Shown in pieces: positions 46,302-57,169 of a stretch of DNA of 64,000 nt. Under the pieces are notes generated by a model that saw only the letters and a list, made by a program, of their open reading frames with translations, made no database searches and was not told where the DNA came from. Location: positions 58,633,002 to 58,697,001 of the forward strand of contig OZ038507.1 of NCBI GenBank assembly GCA_964036315.1, written 5' to 3'. The first letter of the stretch is position 1. Each line of letters begins with the position of its first letter. The DNA is from Acanthosepion esculentum (lineage: Eukaryota > Mollusca > Cephalopoda > Sepiida > Sepiidae). The translations under genes and the position numbers were made by a program.

Positions 46302-46345
<44 letters not shown>
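45311..46345. repeat. Higher-order (TATC)n array with fixed spacer
   Basis: (TATC)n blocks of variable length alternate about 17 times with a spacer. Early spacers read CTCAGTCTATATC...CACGGTCTATTCC. From about 45690 they read CTCACTCTCTGTATCACGG then TCTATTCATA. Composite period about 55-75 bp. Confidence 0.93.
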
Positions 46346-46350
<5 letters not shown>

Positions 46351-46850
46351 CCCTTTTTTCTCGGCTGTTTTTCTATAGTTCCCGCTTTCTTATCCTCTCT
46401 TTCTCTATATTTCTCTCTCTGTCTCCCTCTATTTCTACAGTCTTTTCCCTTGTTATCTCTATCCCCTCTCTGTCTACCTCACACACCATTTTTTTTCTCA
46501 AGTCCGTTTTTATACGAGCTTCCGGCTTTCACACTTCTTTCTTCCTGTTACTCGTTCTCCTTTCACTCTCTTTTTCATCCTGTTTTCATCCTGGTCTATC
46601 AGTTCTTTCTCCCCATCACTCTCTCTAATTTTCACTCTTTTCTCTTGCGACTCTCATTCACTCCCCCCCCTCTCTCTCTCTCTCTATCTATTTCTATTTT
46701 TTTCTTGTTTTTTTTTTTCTATTTCTCTCACTTTATTAGTTCTACCCCTCTCTCTGTATTTCTTCGCTCTTTTCCCTTGTTACTCTCATTCCCGCCCTCT
46801 TATTCTCTCTCTCACTTTTTTATCGGATTCCAATGTGGCTGTTTCTTCGA
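46346..46850. repeat. CT-rich sequence
   Basis: Pyrimidine-rich sequence with (CT)n near 46670-46685. Open frames are Ser/Leu/Phe low-complexity. Confidence 0.7.
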
Positions 46851-46990
46851 TCACTACAATCATAACCTGTTTTTTTTTTCTAGGATTCACCGACATTTCC
46901 CCCCCCACATATCCTCATAAATTGTTCTTCATACTGTGCAACGCTCTACCTCGAGTGGCTCTTGGGCCTTGTACAGCATGATAAACAAGT
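46835..46990 (+). pseudogene. LINE family B tail
   Basis: TCACTACAATCATAACCTG, ATATCCTCATAAATTG and CTACCTCGAGTGGCTCTTGG then GCCTTGTACAGC: the last ~150 bp of family B. Confidence 0.55.
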
Positions 46991-47149
46991 TCCCCTTCTC
47001 CCATTTACCCCTACTTTAACTTCCTATTTTTTTTTTCCATATCTCTTTCTCTTTGTCCATTTCATTTCTTCAAGTATGTATTTTCTCAGAGTTTCGGTCA
47101 TTCTCGCTTCCTCCGTCTCGTTGCCCTTCTTTCAATAGCTTTCTTCCTC

Positions 47150-47805
47150 TCCCTGTCTCGCTCTATATCTCCTCCCTCTCTATATCCTCACACATTTTCT
47201 CTTACTGTTATCTTTTCTCTCTCTCTCTCTTTCTCTCTCTTTTTATAGCTTTCATCCACTCACACTTTCTCTCTGTGCCTCGTTCCACCCCTTTCTATAT
47301 CCTCACACATTTTCTCTTACTGTTCTCTTTCCCCTTCTCTTTCCCTCACTTTCTCTTTCTCTCTCGTTCTTTCTTTCTATCTATCTCACTCTTTCTATAA
47401 CTTTCTTCCTCTAACTCTTCCTCTCTTAGTTTCCTTCTATATACCCCCCTTTCTATGTCCTCACACATTTTCTCTTACTGTTCTCTTTCCCCTTCTCTTT
47501 CCCTCACTTTCTCTCTCTCTCGTTCTCTCTTTCTATCTATCTCACTCTTTCTATAACTTACTTCCTCTCACTCTTCCTCTCTTAGTTTCCTTCTATATAC
47601 CCCCCTTTCTATGTCCTCACACATTTTCTCTTACTGTTCTCTTTCCCCTTCTCTTTCCCTCACTTTCTCTCTCTCTCGTTCTCTCTTTCTATCTATCTCA
47701 CTCTTTCTATAACTTACTTCCTCTCACTCTTCCTCTCTTAGTTTCCTTCTATATACCCCCCTTTCTATGTCCTCACACATTTTCTCTTACTGTTCTCTTT
47801 TCTCC
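47150..47805. repeat. 156-bp tandem repeat
   Basis: The landmark CTCACTCTTTCTATAAC starts at 47385, 47541 and 47697, an exact 156-bp period. Partial earlier copies reach back to about 47170 (TATATCCTCACACATTTTCT). Units are CT-rich and very similar, suggesting recent amplification. Confidence 0.9.
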
Positions 47806-48061
47806 ATCTCTCTCACTTCTCTCTCTCTGTATTTGTCTCTTTCTTTCTCTCTCCTTTTTTCTCTTCTGGCCATTATCCTTTTTTCCTTTTCTTTTTCCTT
47901 CCTCACTTCTTTCCTTTTCATCTTGTCGCTCGTCTCCAGATAACTCAAATGGAACGCGTATATTCTTGCCATCGCAGATGCTTGGAGAATGGTCGCTTCA
48001 TCGTATAGCTCCAGAAAATACCTAACACCCGCTGCCACGCTCTGCCTTTACAAGGTTCGCC
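47806..48061. other. No gene recognised
   Basis: Pyrimidine-rich then mixed sequence; no domain. Confidence 0.4.
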
Positions 48062-48455
48062 TATCGCCCGGTTCACACTCCTCCCCAGTCTTTTTGAACA
48101 AGAGTAGTAATTTACCTCTTGTTTCCAGTTTACCCCTTTGAGCCCTGCGTTCCTGAAGAATTTTAACCCTTATACCTGAGACCCTGAGTCAGATTTCGCA
48201 AATAACTGCTATGTAATGTTTCACGGTAGATATAAAAAGTTACAAGTGTTTACCTACGGTTCAACCGGTGGCTAGGGATTACGTCATTTTTCTCTACCAC
48301 CGGTAAACCGCTGGTCAGGTCTAGAAGGTTTTAGATTTGATTTCCGGTTCCTTCTAATGTATTTTTCATTCTCTTTCACTCCCAGTAGCCACTTGCGTCT
48401 TAATGGCATTATCGCCTTGCCAGGGGTGAATTGACTAAAAAAAGAAAGAGAACAA
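48062..48455 (+). pseudogene. LINE family A 3' UTR variant
   Basis: CCGGTTCACACTCCTCCCCA and TTTTTGAACAAGAGTAG near the start, then CTCTTTCACTCCCAGTAGCC, TTGCGTCTTAATGGCATTAT and CGCCTTGCCAGGGGTGAA with an A-rich end. Matches 57170-57560. A ~20-bp inverted pair around CCACCGG...CCGGTGG is present near 48268-48310. Confidence 0.6.
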
Positions 48456-48534
48456 AGAGAGTATTGCTGCTATACATGTGCTGGTGCGTCTTTATTGCCC
48501 AGCTTCGATTGAGTTCAAAATGGCGGCCTTTGTG

Positions 48535-48795
48535 TGATGAATTATTATCTAAAGTTTTATCGTTATTACACAGACAAAACGTTGCTAGCCTCTCTCTACT
48601 CTATCTTTATTACAATGGTAGATGTTCGGACGAGTTACATTCCACAGTTTCACCAGTTCACACTTTCACATATAGGATCCGCCATGCCATATTCACGGTG
48701 AAAAGTCAAACCTTTTGTGTTTCTTTCATAAAGAGTATGTGCCAATCAGATTGCTTCTTCCCCATGTTACGGATAATTACCGCAGCATAGAATAT
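48535..48795 (+). pseudogene. Non-LTR RT C-terminal fragment
   Basis: Frame contains SLLHRQNVASLSLLYLYYNG, RCSDELHSTVSPVHTFTYRI and RHAIFTVKSQTF. This is the LINE A-type region (R..VASL.L.Y.Y..G.C..EL) but from another subfamily. It ends before the RLWNSLP motif is recognisable. Confidence 0.65.
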
Positions 48796-48875
48796 CAAAA
48801 GAAAGTATTAAAAAAAAATCAATTTGCTGTCTAGAAGATGCCACGTTTACTATTCCATAATTGACGGATCCTCTA

Positions 48876-49190
48876 AAGCAGGGATTCCCAACCGATTTGG
48901 GGCCATGCCCCACTTTGGTTATTTCTAAAATTCTGTTGCCCACCCCCGTAATAGTTAACTCTTACATATTCAGAATTTTACTGCAATTCACATGAAGGTA
49001 GCTTAAAAGGCCATTAACTTGGTCTTTAAACAAGACTCCAAATGCCATTGCTTCCATGAAAGAGAAAAATATTTAAAAAAAGAATAAAAAGACAATATAT
49101 ATAGTTTCGAAACATATAATAGAGAACTAAAAGGAAGAAATATAAAATATTTGAATGAAAGCATATTCTGTAATATACATGGGCTCTTCC
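48876..49190 (+). mobile_element. hAT-like non-autonomous element, copy 1
   Basis: Starts CAGGGATTCCCAACCGA, a typical hAT-type terminus, and continues TTTGGGGCCATGCCCCAC (itself a hairpin). It aligns with 49728-50040 through TAATAGAGAACTAAAAGG and ATTTGAATGAAAGC. No transposase. Confidence 0.6.
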
Positions 49191-49384
49191 ACCGACATGC
49201 ATCACGCCCCCTTCTTTATTGACCGAGACAAACAAGTGTGGGGAGACGGGAAATACCCAATATGCCAATTACACATGTACGTACATACACACAAAATATT
49301 TTTATGTATGCATATTGTATATGCATCGTATGTATTAACACGCATTAACGCTTTCACTCAGACTCACTAGAAAACAATTAAAAT

Positions 49385-49610
49385 ATAATGAGGAAAGGAG
49401 GCTTGGAAAATCTGATACTCACAGGACAGATTGAAAGCAAGATTGACAGAGGAAAACAACGCATAACCTACCTATCGAGCTTGAGTAAATGGATGGCGGA
49501 ACAGGGTTTAGGAGAAATAAGAAGACAAAATTTATTAAGAGCTACAAAAGACAGGAAATTGTGGAGAGCTATGACAAACTACGGGTGGGGCCAGTCGCTC
49601 ACTTAAATTG
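49385..49610 (+). pseudogene. RTE-like LINE C-terminus
   Basis: A 72-codon frame reads MRKGGLENLILTGQIESKID, RGKQRITYLSSLSKWMAEQG and LGEIRRQNLLRATKDRKLWR, then AMTNYG. This is the conserved end of RTE-type ORFs, and the counterpart of minus-strand copies at 13-14, 24.9 and 32.9 kb. 5'-truncated; about 30 bp after the frame it meets unrelated sequence. Confidence 0.75.
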
Positions 49611-49707
49611 GTGTGGAATCGACTGGAATGTCTAGTTGGAGAAAACAATGAACGTTTGGTGGTTAGGATGTAACCAGTTAAGCCAGCAATACTCCATTTT
49701 TAGTCGA

Positions 49708-50040
49708 GACCAGTGTTTCTCAACCGGTGTTCACCTTAACCCTAGGGAAGTGGTTCCCAGGTGATTTGGGGCCATGCCCCACTTTAGTATTTCTAAAATT
49801 CTGGTGTCCCTCTGTAATATTTAAAATTTTACTGCAATTCACGTGAAGATAGCTTGAAAGGCCATTAACTTGGCTTCTAAACAAGCCTCCAAAAACCATG
49901 GCGTCCATGAAAGAGAAAATTAAACAAACAAAAAGACAGTGAAATGTATATAGTTTCAAAACATATAATAGAGAACTGAAAGTCAGAAATATAAAATATT
50001 TGAATGAAAGTTTATTTTGTAATATACTTTTATCATTTTA
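49708..50040 (+). mobile_element. hAT-like non-autonomous element, copy 2
   Basis: CAGTGTTTCTCAACCGGTG at 49710 resembles a hAT terminus. From 49745 the sequence parallels copy 1 (GGTTCCCAG, GATTTGGGGCCATGCCCCAC). A related 3'-type end, GAGAACCGCTGTTCTACG, occurs at about 52422. Confidence 0.55.
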
Positions 50041-50129
50041 ATGATGAAATAATAATGCAAAATGAAATTTGAGCTCATCACAAAATGACTGTTAGTAAGA
50101 TCCTTGTGCGTTATGCCTGTTACAGATAG

Positions 50130-50325
50130 ATTTTATGATATGTTTAACGTTCGTTTTATAGATACAAGTATTTAAGTAAGTGCTCTGTTTATAATAAACA
50201 GTATTAAATAACATTTACCGGCCTGAAATGTTATTTAATACTGTTTATTATAAACAGAGCATTTACTTAAATAATTGTATCTATAAAAAGAACGTTAAAC
50301 ATATAAAAATGTCTTTAAATAAATT
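50130..50325. repeat. tRNA-SINE tail palindrome
   Basis: About 90-bp arms (AACAGAGCATTTACTTAA, TATAAAAAGAACGTTAAACA) meet at ACCGGCCTG near 50217-50225. It is a tail-to-tail inverted pair without the tRNA head. Confidence 0.85.
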
Positions 50326-50970
50326 GTCGGACTCTGTCCAATTCAAAAAGTATATTCAACAATATAGAATTCGTTATTTGGATAGTCAGATTCGGCGCTG
50401 TATAAGTTGTACATATTCAGCAATTATTATTCGGATCCTTCATCCACTAAGTGGGTCACACATGACTGTCTTAGATGATTGTCACGCTTAGCAATTCACC
50501 TCCGCATTTGATGTAAGCAGCATAACGTGTTGACTTGAATTGGAATTCGTCTTCATTGTGTGATTTCATTTCCCAAGTAAAATGAAATGTTACTTACACC
50601 ATACTCGGTTTCCAATTAATTTTGTTGTGTGAGTTGGGGATAGCATTCCTTCTCTTCAGATCGGTGAACTCATTCTCATGACGGTTTCATGGCTGTTCCG
50701 ACTCCCTCGAGATCCGTTGCCCCAAATGGCTTCTTATAATATTTCCCGCTCATCTCTCATATTTGATCACATGATTCTGCACGTGTATGAAAATGTATTA
50801 TTAACTTAAATTCGGATTTGTTGCTGGTGTCAGCATGCCGGACATAATGGTACCGACTACTATTACAGACAGAAAGAGAGAGGGGAGCTAATGTATTATA
50901 TTATTAGAGAGACAGGAAAGAGAGATGGATCGCTAAGTGTAAGGTTAGGGCTGCGTAAGGACATAAGTAG
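50326..50970. other. No gene recognised
   Basis: Mixed sequence. A short plus frame continues from the SINE tail to 50491 with no domain. Confidence 0.45.
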
Positions 50971-50971
50971 G

Positions 50972-51705
50972 GGGCACGGTGGAGTAATGGATAGCGATTC
51001 GGATTGAGGAATAGGAGAGCCGAGTTCGAATTCCAGTCGAATGCTTACGTGCTAATACCCTTAGGAAAGGTATGAATTATCTTCTTTTCCCCTTAGCTAT
51101 GGATAAATAGCAGGACAGACCGGGTTCTGTAGCCTTGGATGGCATCTGGTCTACCGCAGAAAGAAATGAGAACCTACTGCGGGAAAAATCTGGCTCGTCA
51201 GTCAAATATCGAAAGATACATGATCGCCTACGCGTGTATCACGTATGGCACATAACTGACTGACTGACTTTCCAGTCGAATCCATTGCATTCACTTACGT
51301 GCTAATACCCTTGGGAAAGGCATGAATCCTCTTCTCCCCCAGATATGAGTAAATAGTAGGACAGATCGGGTTCTATAGCCTTGGATGGCAACTGATCTAC
51401 AGCAGAAAGAAATGGCAACCTACTGCGGGAAAAAAATCTACCTCGTCAGTCATGTATCAAAAGATACATGATCACCTAAGCGTGTATCACGTACGGCACA
51501 TAACTGACTGACTGACTTTCCAGTCGAATCCATTGCATTCACTTACGTGCTAATAGCCTTGGGAAAGGTATGAATCCTCTTCTTCTCCCCACCAGATATG
51601 GATAAAGAACAGGGCATACTGGGTTCTATAGCCTTGGATGGCAACTGGTCTACCGCAGAAAGAAATGGCAACACGTGGTATCACGTACGGCACATAACTG
51701 CCTGA
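50972..51705 (+). mobile_element. tRNA-derived SINE, tandem trimer
   Basis: The first unit has A-box-like GCACGGTGGAGTAATGGATA and B-box GCCGAGTTCGAATTCC, then CTTACGTGCTAATACCCTT, GATGGCATCTGGTCTACCGC and a hairpin-like GATACATGATCGCC...GTATCACGTA, ending in (TGAC)n. Two further headless units follow at about 51270 and 51525, each restarting at TTTCCAGTCGAATCC after the (TGAC)n end. The tail relates to the 5S/tRNA chimeras at 52128 and 61852. Confidence 0.75.
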
Positions 51706-51815
51706 AGGATATATTACCCAGAACTTCAGCTTTCTAGGACACCACCCCACGAGAATGCTTCTCTAACGACTACATTCTTGGCCTCTTCAAGTCTAGGGTC
51801 GTTTTTGGTCACATC
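51706..51815 (+). pseudogene. LINE family B fragment
   Basis: CTACATTCTTGGCCTCTTCA followed by AGTCTAGGGTCG parallels the 43500-43540 region. Very short. Confidence 0.4.
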
Positions 51816-52127
51816 TTAGAAAACAACCATACACATTTTCATGGATTATCTTTAGAGGAGTTTTACAAATTTAATAACAATTGAATATGGTGATAAATTT
51901 TAAAACTTCAGCTTATGTACTGTAATTTGTTTTAATTCGTGACTAATAATTAAATAAATAAACTGAGGTATTTCTTCAATAAACAAAAATGTTTAATAGA
52001 ATGCTATGTTATTGTTTGATTTTTTAAGTCCGTTTTTTAAAGCCAGAAAATATCTTTAGAGGGTCATCATTTATCTTTTAGATGAGTATGGTTTAGTGAT
52101 ACAAGTTTTACTAATTAACCCATAGCT
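51816..52127. other. No gene recognised
   Basis: AT-rich; nothing recognised. Confidence 0.4.
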
Positions 52128-52318
52128 GCGGCGGGGAGAGGTGAATTCATACATTTCCCAAGTTTATTTGCGCGTAAGTGAATATAATGAACCCAACAGG
52201 AATTAGAACTCGGCCCTCCGATGAACAATTCCGAGCCATTATCCATTTCACCACCGGCATATCCAAGCTTACAAATACTGGTATTTCCGAGTGGTCAACC
52301 GTCTAGGTACTGACCTGG
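52128..52318 (-). mobile_element. Chimeric 5S rRNA/tRNA SINE, truncated copy
   Basis: On the minus strand: a 5S-like 3' half (CAGGTCAGTACCTAGACGG through AAATACCAGTATTTGTAAGC), then tRNA-like GGTGGTGAAATGGATAATGG and GGGCCGAGTTCTAATTCC, then TCACTTACGCGCAAATAAAC. Same junction as at 61970 and 62115. Confidence 0.75.
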
Positions 52319-52439
52319 GTATTGTAAATCAATTTTTTATTCTGATGCTAATTACAGTCACTGAGAAACTTCTGAAATTTTCTGTTGGTGGGTGGGTGGG
52401 GGGAGCGGTCTCCTCCTGATAGAGAACCGCTGTTCTACG

Positions 52440-52570
52440 AGTCTACGATCAACAGTTGTCTTTCCTACATTTGCTCATAATCTGCACTTCTTTCCTCCTT
52501 CTTTTGCGTTCACACAAGTGAATCAGTAGCACGCTACATTGAGTGGCTCTTGAGCCTTAAAATTTAATTT
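52440..52570 (+). pseudogene. LINE family B tail
   Basis: CTACATTGAGTGGCTCTTGA and GCCTTAAAATTT end; preceded by TTTGCTCATAATCTGCAC. Confidence 0.4.
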
Positions 52571-53440
52571 AAAATTCATTTTATTCCGAGATCCCTTCAC
52601 TCTTTCTTTCTTTCTTTCTTTCTTCTAATAAAAAATTCACATCATTTTATTCTTTCTTTCTTTTCTTTCCTTCTTTCTTTCCTTTCTTTATTTCTTTTTT
52701 TTCTTTCTAGATTTCGTTTTATTTGTTTTCATTTTTACTTCTTTCTTCCAATTTGTTCTTTGCTTTTTCAAAACTTCTTTCCCATTTTTCCTTCCTCTTT
52801 CTTTCTTTCTTCTAATCAAAACTTCACGTCATTTTATTCTTTCTTTCTTTTCTTTTCTTTCCTTCTTTCTTTCCTTTCTTTATTTCTTTATTTCTAGATT
52901 TCGGTTTATTTGTTTTCATTTTTACTACTTCCTCTCTCTTCATTTTCTTTCATTATTTCTTTCTTTTCTTGCTCTCTTCCTTTCTTTTTTTCTTTCTTTT
53001 TTCTTTCTTTTCTTGCTTTCTTTTCTTTATTCATTTCTAGCTTTCGTTTTATTTTTTCTTCGTTTTTAATTCTTTATTTACAAATTTATTTTTCTTTCTT
53101 TTCCTTCTTTCTTTCGTTTCTTTTCTTTCTTCATTTCTAGATTTTGTTTTCATTTCTACCTCTTTCTCCCAATTTTTCTTTGCTTTTTCAAAAACTTCTT
53201 TCCCATTTTTCCTTCCTCTTTCTTTCTTTCTTTCTTTCTAGTTTCCTGACTTTTCTAGATTTTTTCTTTGTTTCTAGATTTCTTTATGTCTTATTTTCTT
53301 TCTAGATTTATTTCTAGATTTATTTCCAGACTTTTATATCTATCTCTAGATTTCTAGATTTCTTCCTCTGTTTGTTGCCTTATAGATTTCTTACTTTCTA
53401 GATTTCTTTCATTCTAGACTTCTTTCAAATTAAAACTCCG
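52571..53440. repeat. (TTTC)n-rich region with ~190-bp duplications
   Basis: The phrase CATTTTATTCTTTCTTTC recurs at about 52634 and 52830. CTTTGCTTTTTCAAAA recurs at 52756 and 53184. AGATTTC-type spacers occur throughout. No gene. Confidence 0.85.
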
Positions 53441-54083
53441 AACAAACAAAGAAATATGAAGAAATGTAGAAGCAAACAATTTCCCCCATCGTGCACATAG
53501 AAACTCTGCTGAGGAACAAATTTCAAATTTCATACGTCATGAGGAGAGAACTTAAAGCTGTGTTCTATATAATTTAACCCCAACTCAACACTTGAAAATA
53601 AATTAATAAAATAAATAACTAATAAATCATGAAATATATTTAAGAAAACTCAATGGAGAAAGTATTTTATTTCCTTTTAAATGAAAGGAAAAAAAAACAA
53701 CTTATTGTCATTCTGAAAAACCACATAAGAATAACATTTCTTTTTTGTGCTTATTGTTTGGCGCGTGGAATTTTAACTGAAATTAATAAAAGTCAAAGGT
53801 TGTCGTCGAAAAAGTATTCCATAAAATGCAATGCTTCATTTTTTTTCAAATTAATTGGATATGCAACTTAATAAGATACGCCATTTTTATTAATTTATAC
53901 AAATATAGTCAATGGAGTTATCATTGGAGCGCGTTTTTGGTAAAAAAAATTATAATCACTTGAAAGTAATTTTGGTGTCACTGAGTTGTATTGTTATGAA
54001 TAGTAGTAAAATACATTGAGAAAATCGAAAATAATTCCACCAACTCTTGTTATAGTTATAAAGTAAATAAATGTTTCAAATTA

Positions 54084-54085
<2 letters not shown>
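53441..54085. repeat. Dispersed AT-rich repeat, copy 1
   Basis: AATAGTAGTAAAATACATTG, AGAAAATCGAAAATAATTCC and AAGTAAATAAATG near 53998-54070 recur at 54998-55080. GCGCGTTTTTGGTAAA near 53930 recurs near 54905 and 55175. No gene. Confidence 0.6.
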
Positions 54086-54148
<63 letters not shown>

Positions 54149-54271
54149 TGAAAGTGAACATAGAAGTCAACAAGTGTTGACTTCTATGTTCACTTTCATA
54201 TTTACACACGCTCTATCTCTGATATTGAGCACTTTATCCCATAAATATAGCATACTTTAAGACTATATTTC

Positions 54272-54311
<40 letters not shown>

Positions 54312-54320
54312 AATTGGACA
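54086..54320. repeat. (TA)n with 62-bp palindrome
   Basis: The palindrome at 54142-54205 (arms TATGAAAGTGAACATAGAAG) is a shortened version of the 1993-2120 family lacking the hammerhead centre. It is followed by ACACGCTCTATCTCTGATAT and TTTCTTCATA as at 2125-2205, then (TA)n. Confidence 0.88.
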
Positions 54321-54468
54321 TAGTCCGACAATTTATTTAAAGACATTTATTATTTAATACTGTTTATTATAAAACAGAGCATTTGCTTAAATACTTGTAT
54401 CTATAAAAAGAACGTTAAACATATCATAAATGTCTTTAAATGTATATATATACATATATATGTATATA

Positions 54469-54534
<66 letters not shown>

Positions 54535-54560
54535 AAGACATTTATAATGTGCTTAACGTT

Positions 54561-54598
<38 letters not shown>

Positions 54599-54600
54599 GG
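54320..54600. mobile_element. tRNA-SINE tail copies within (TA)n
   Basis: A plus-strand tail at 54340-54440 (AACAGAGCATTTGCTTAAAT, AGAACGTTAAACATATC). (TA)n follows to about 54530, then a short inverted tail piece (TTTAAAGACATTTATAATG) at 54531-54565 and more (TA)n. Confidence 0.75.
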
Positions 54601-54604
54601 ATTG

Positions 54605-54820
54605 ATGTGAGTTTGTGCCCAAGGGTTTCATGGTACTTGCTAACTGAACCTTATATTTCGCTCACTTGGGTAGACTAGTTCCACGTGCCATGTTTAATTT
54701 CCCTATGAAATTCTCCACTGTCTTAACCCGGTATTGAACTCACACTCTATGGGTCCTGTCACAGGATCTAAGTAACGCCTTTATCCACTGTGCCATGTGT
54801 CCTTGAGGATATCCGTATAT
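54605..54820 (-). mobile_element. tRNA-like composite repeat (PLE-associated), hammerhead part missing
   Basis: Reverse complement of 59215-59420: GCGTTACTTAGATCCTGTGA, GTGTGAGTTCAATACCGGGT and GGCACGTGGAACTAG. Truncated before the hammerhead. Confidence 0.6.
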
Positions 54821-54849
54821 GAATTTCTGGGTATTATAAACCTAATGTC

Positions 54850-55288
54850 TTCAGCACCTTTAATTTAATTTGTTAATTAATTTATACATTATTGTCGTTC
54901 TAGTTATCTATTGCGCACTTTTTTAGGCAAAACTTCTGCAAGACTTGGAATATGTTAAATTCTTGGAACTTTTACGCATTATGACGTCATTTTTATTAAT
55001 AGTAGTAAAATGCTTTGAGAAAATCGAAAATATTTCCGTCAAGTCTTGTCAAATTTATAATATAAATAAATGCCCACCAATAAATAGCAATGTCCAAAAT
55101 TAATATATGTATATTTAAACTTCAACTGGAATTAATAAAATTCAAAAACAGTCAATCGAATTATCCACTGAGCACATTTTTGGTAAAAATTCAGCAAGCC
55201 ATAAAATACGTTAAATTCTCGTCTCGTTCGTACGTGATTTTCATGTCACGGCGTTGTATTGTTATTTATAGTAGAAAAATGCTTTGAC
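54850..55288. repeat. Dispersed AT-rich repeat, copies 2 and 3
   Basis: Two successive ~260-bp units of the 53.9-kb repeat, the second passing directly into the 30-bp minisatellite at 55289. Confidence 0.65.
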
Positions 55289-56470
55289 AAAATCCCGTCC
55301 TGGGTCTGACGATGAACTAAGTCCGCGTCCTGGGTATGACGATAAACTACATCCGCGTCCTGGGTAAGACGATAAACTACATCCGCATCCTGGGTAAGAC
55401 GATAAACTACATCCGCGTCCTGGGTATGACGATAAACTACATCCGCCTCCTGGGTATGACGATAAACTAAAACCGCGTCCTGGGTAAGACGATAAACTAA
55501 AACCGCGTCCTGGGTAAGACGATAAACTACATCCGCGTCCTGCGTAAGACGATAAACTACGTCCGCGTCCTGGGTCTGACGATGAACTACGTCCGCGTCC
55601 TGGGTATGACGATAAACTACATCCGCCTCCTGGGTATGACGATAAACTAAATCCGCGTCCTGTTTAAGACGATAAACTACATCCGCGTCCGTGGTAAGAC
55701 GATAAACTAAATCCGCGTCCTGGTTATTACGATAAATTACATCCGCGTCCTGTTTAAGACGATAAACAACATCCGCGTCCTGGGTAAGACGACAAACTAA
55801 ATCCGCGTCCTGGGTAAGACGATAAGCTACATCCGCGTACTGGGTAAGACGATAAACTAAATCCGCGTCCTGGGTAAGACGATAAGCTACATCAGCGTCC
55901 TGGGTAAGACGATAAACTACATCCGCGTCCTGGATATGACGATAAACTACATCCGCGTCCTGGGTATGACGATAAACTAAAACCGCGTCCGTGGTAAGAC
56001 GATAAACTAAATCCGCGTCCTGGTTATTACGATAAACTACATCCGCGTCCTGGGTAAGACGATAAACTACATCCGCGTCCTGGGTATGACGATAAACTAC
56101 ATCCGCGTCCTGGATATGACGATAAACTACATCCGCGTCCTGGGTAAGACGATAAACTACATCCGCGTCCTGGGTAAGACGATAAGCTACATCCGCGTTC
56201 TGGGTATGACGATAAACTACATCCGCGTCCTGGGTATGACGATAAACTAAAACCGCGTCCGTGGTAAGACGATAAACTACATCCGCGTCCTAGATATGAC
56301 GATAAACTACATCCGCGTCCAGAGTAAGACGATAAACTAAAACCGCGTCCGTGGTAAGACGATAAACTACATCCGCGTCCTGGGTTTGACGATAAACTAC
56401 ATCCGCGCCCTGGGTAAGACGATAAACTACATCCGCGCCCTGGGTAAGTCGATAAACTATATCCGCGTCC
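55289..56470. repeat. 30-bp minisatellite, about 39 units
   Basis: Unit: ATCCGCGTCCTGGGTAAGAC plus GATAAACTAC. Variants GGGTATGAC, GTGGTAAGAC and AAACCGCG are distributed in repeating blocks (for example 55920-56030 against 56100-56260), indicating segmental duplication. Since 30 is a multiple of three, frames stay open: minus strand gives a 10-residue SSYPGRGCSL repeat. It is not a CRISPR. Confidence 0.95.
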
Positions 56471-56640
56471 TGAGTATGACAATAGACACCGTCCAACAGC
56501 AAGTCCTCTGATCAAGTCCTCGGAGGTTTTGAGGAGCAAGGAACCACCTCTTAATTGTTGGTATTCCCAGGTCTATCCTGACTGGGGCTGGTAGCCCCTG
56601 TTAGGCTCCCAATTATGGGCAAATAGTTAACACCCAAACC
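56471..56640 (+). mobile_element. Dispersed repeat R30, 3' body
   Basis: CAGCAAGTCCTCTGATCAAG, CAAGGAACCACCTCTTAATT, TATTCCCAGGTCTATCCTGA and GGGCAAATAGTTAACACCCA follow the last minisatellite unit in the same order as at 12415 and 18635. Confidence 0.75.
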
Positions 56641-57165
56641 CGTGTAAAAATCGGTTTAATACCAGAATTAATTTGTAATAAAAAAATTATTACTACCAAA
56701 AAATTTGAAGGAAAAATTATTATCAGCAGTACTTAAAAAAAAAAAAAAATTACCAGCAACACAAACAGCTATACATTCTTAAGAAGTTGGATTGTATTCA
56801 AAGATATAAGAAATTGAAAAATGGTTCAAATATATATGTATACATACACACCTTCTTTTTCCAAACTATCGCTATGAATTTATTTCAAAAATTTTGTTGG
56901 CATTAAATGACCCACTGAGGTTTATATGCCATAAAAAAAAACAATCAAACAAATTTGACAAAATCTAAAAGGTCCATCAATATATAACAATGTCCTAAAA
57001 TAATATCTTAAAATGTACCAAGGAAATCAAAAGTATTTCTATAATATCCATTTTCATTGTTTAGTTAACTAGCAGACTTGCTCTCTTTCAAGTACCTCCA
57101 AAAGCATGCACACTTTCGACACGTGATAAAAAATATCGATACTCCCCCCCCCCATTTTTTAAAAT
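56641..57165. other. AT-rich; copy of the CATTAAATGACCCAC tail motif
   Basis: The ~50-bp motif is at about 56900-56945, ending in a poly-A-like run, followed by ATATAACAATGTCC and a C-run near 57144-57153. No gene. Confidence 0.45.
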
Positions 57166-57169
57166 TTAC

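Noticed and set aside
56027..56539. 170-codon minus frame with 10-residue SSYPGRGCSL repeats as a secreted repeat protein
   Set aside because: The repeat length (30 bp) keeps any frame open. The array derives from an R30 dispersed repeat, and no signal peptide or exon context supports a gene.
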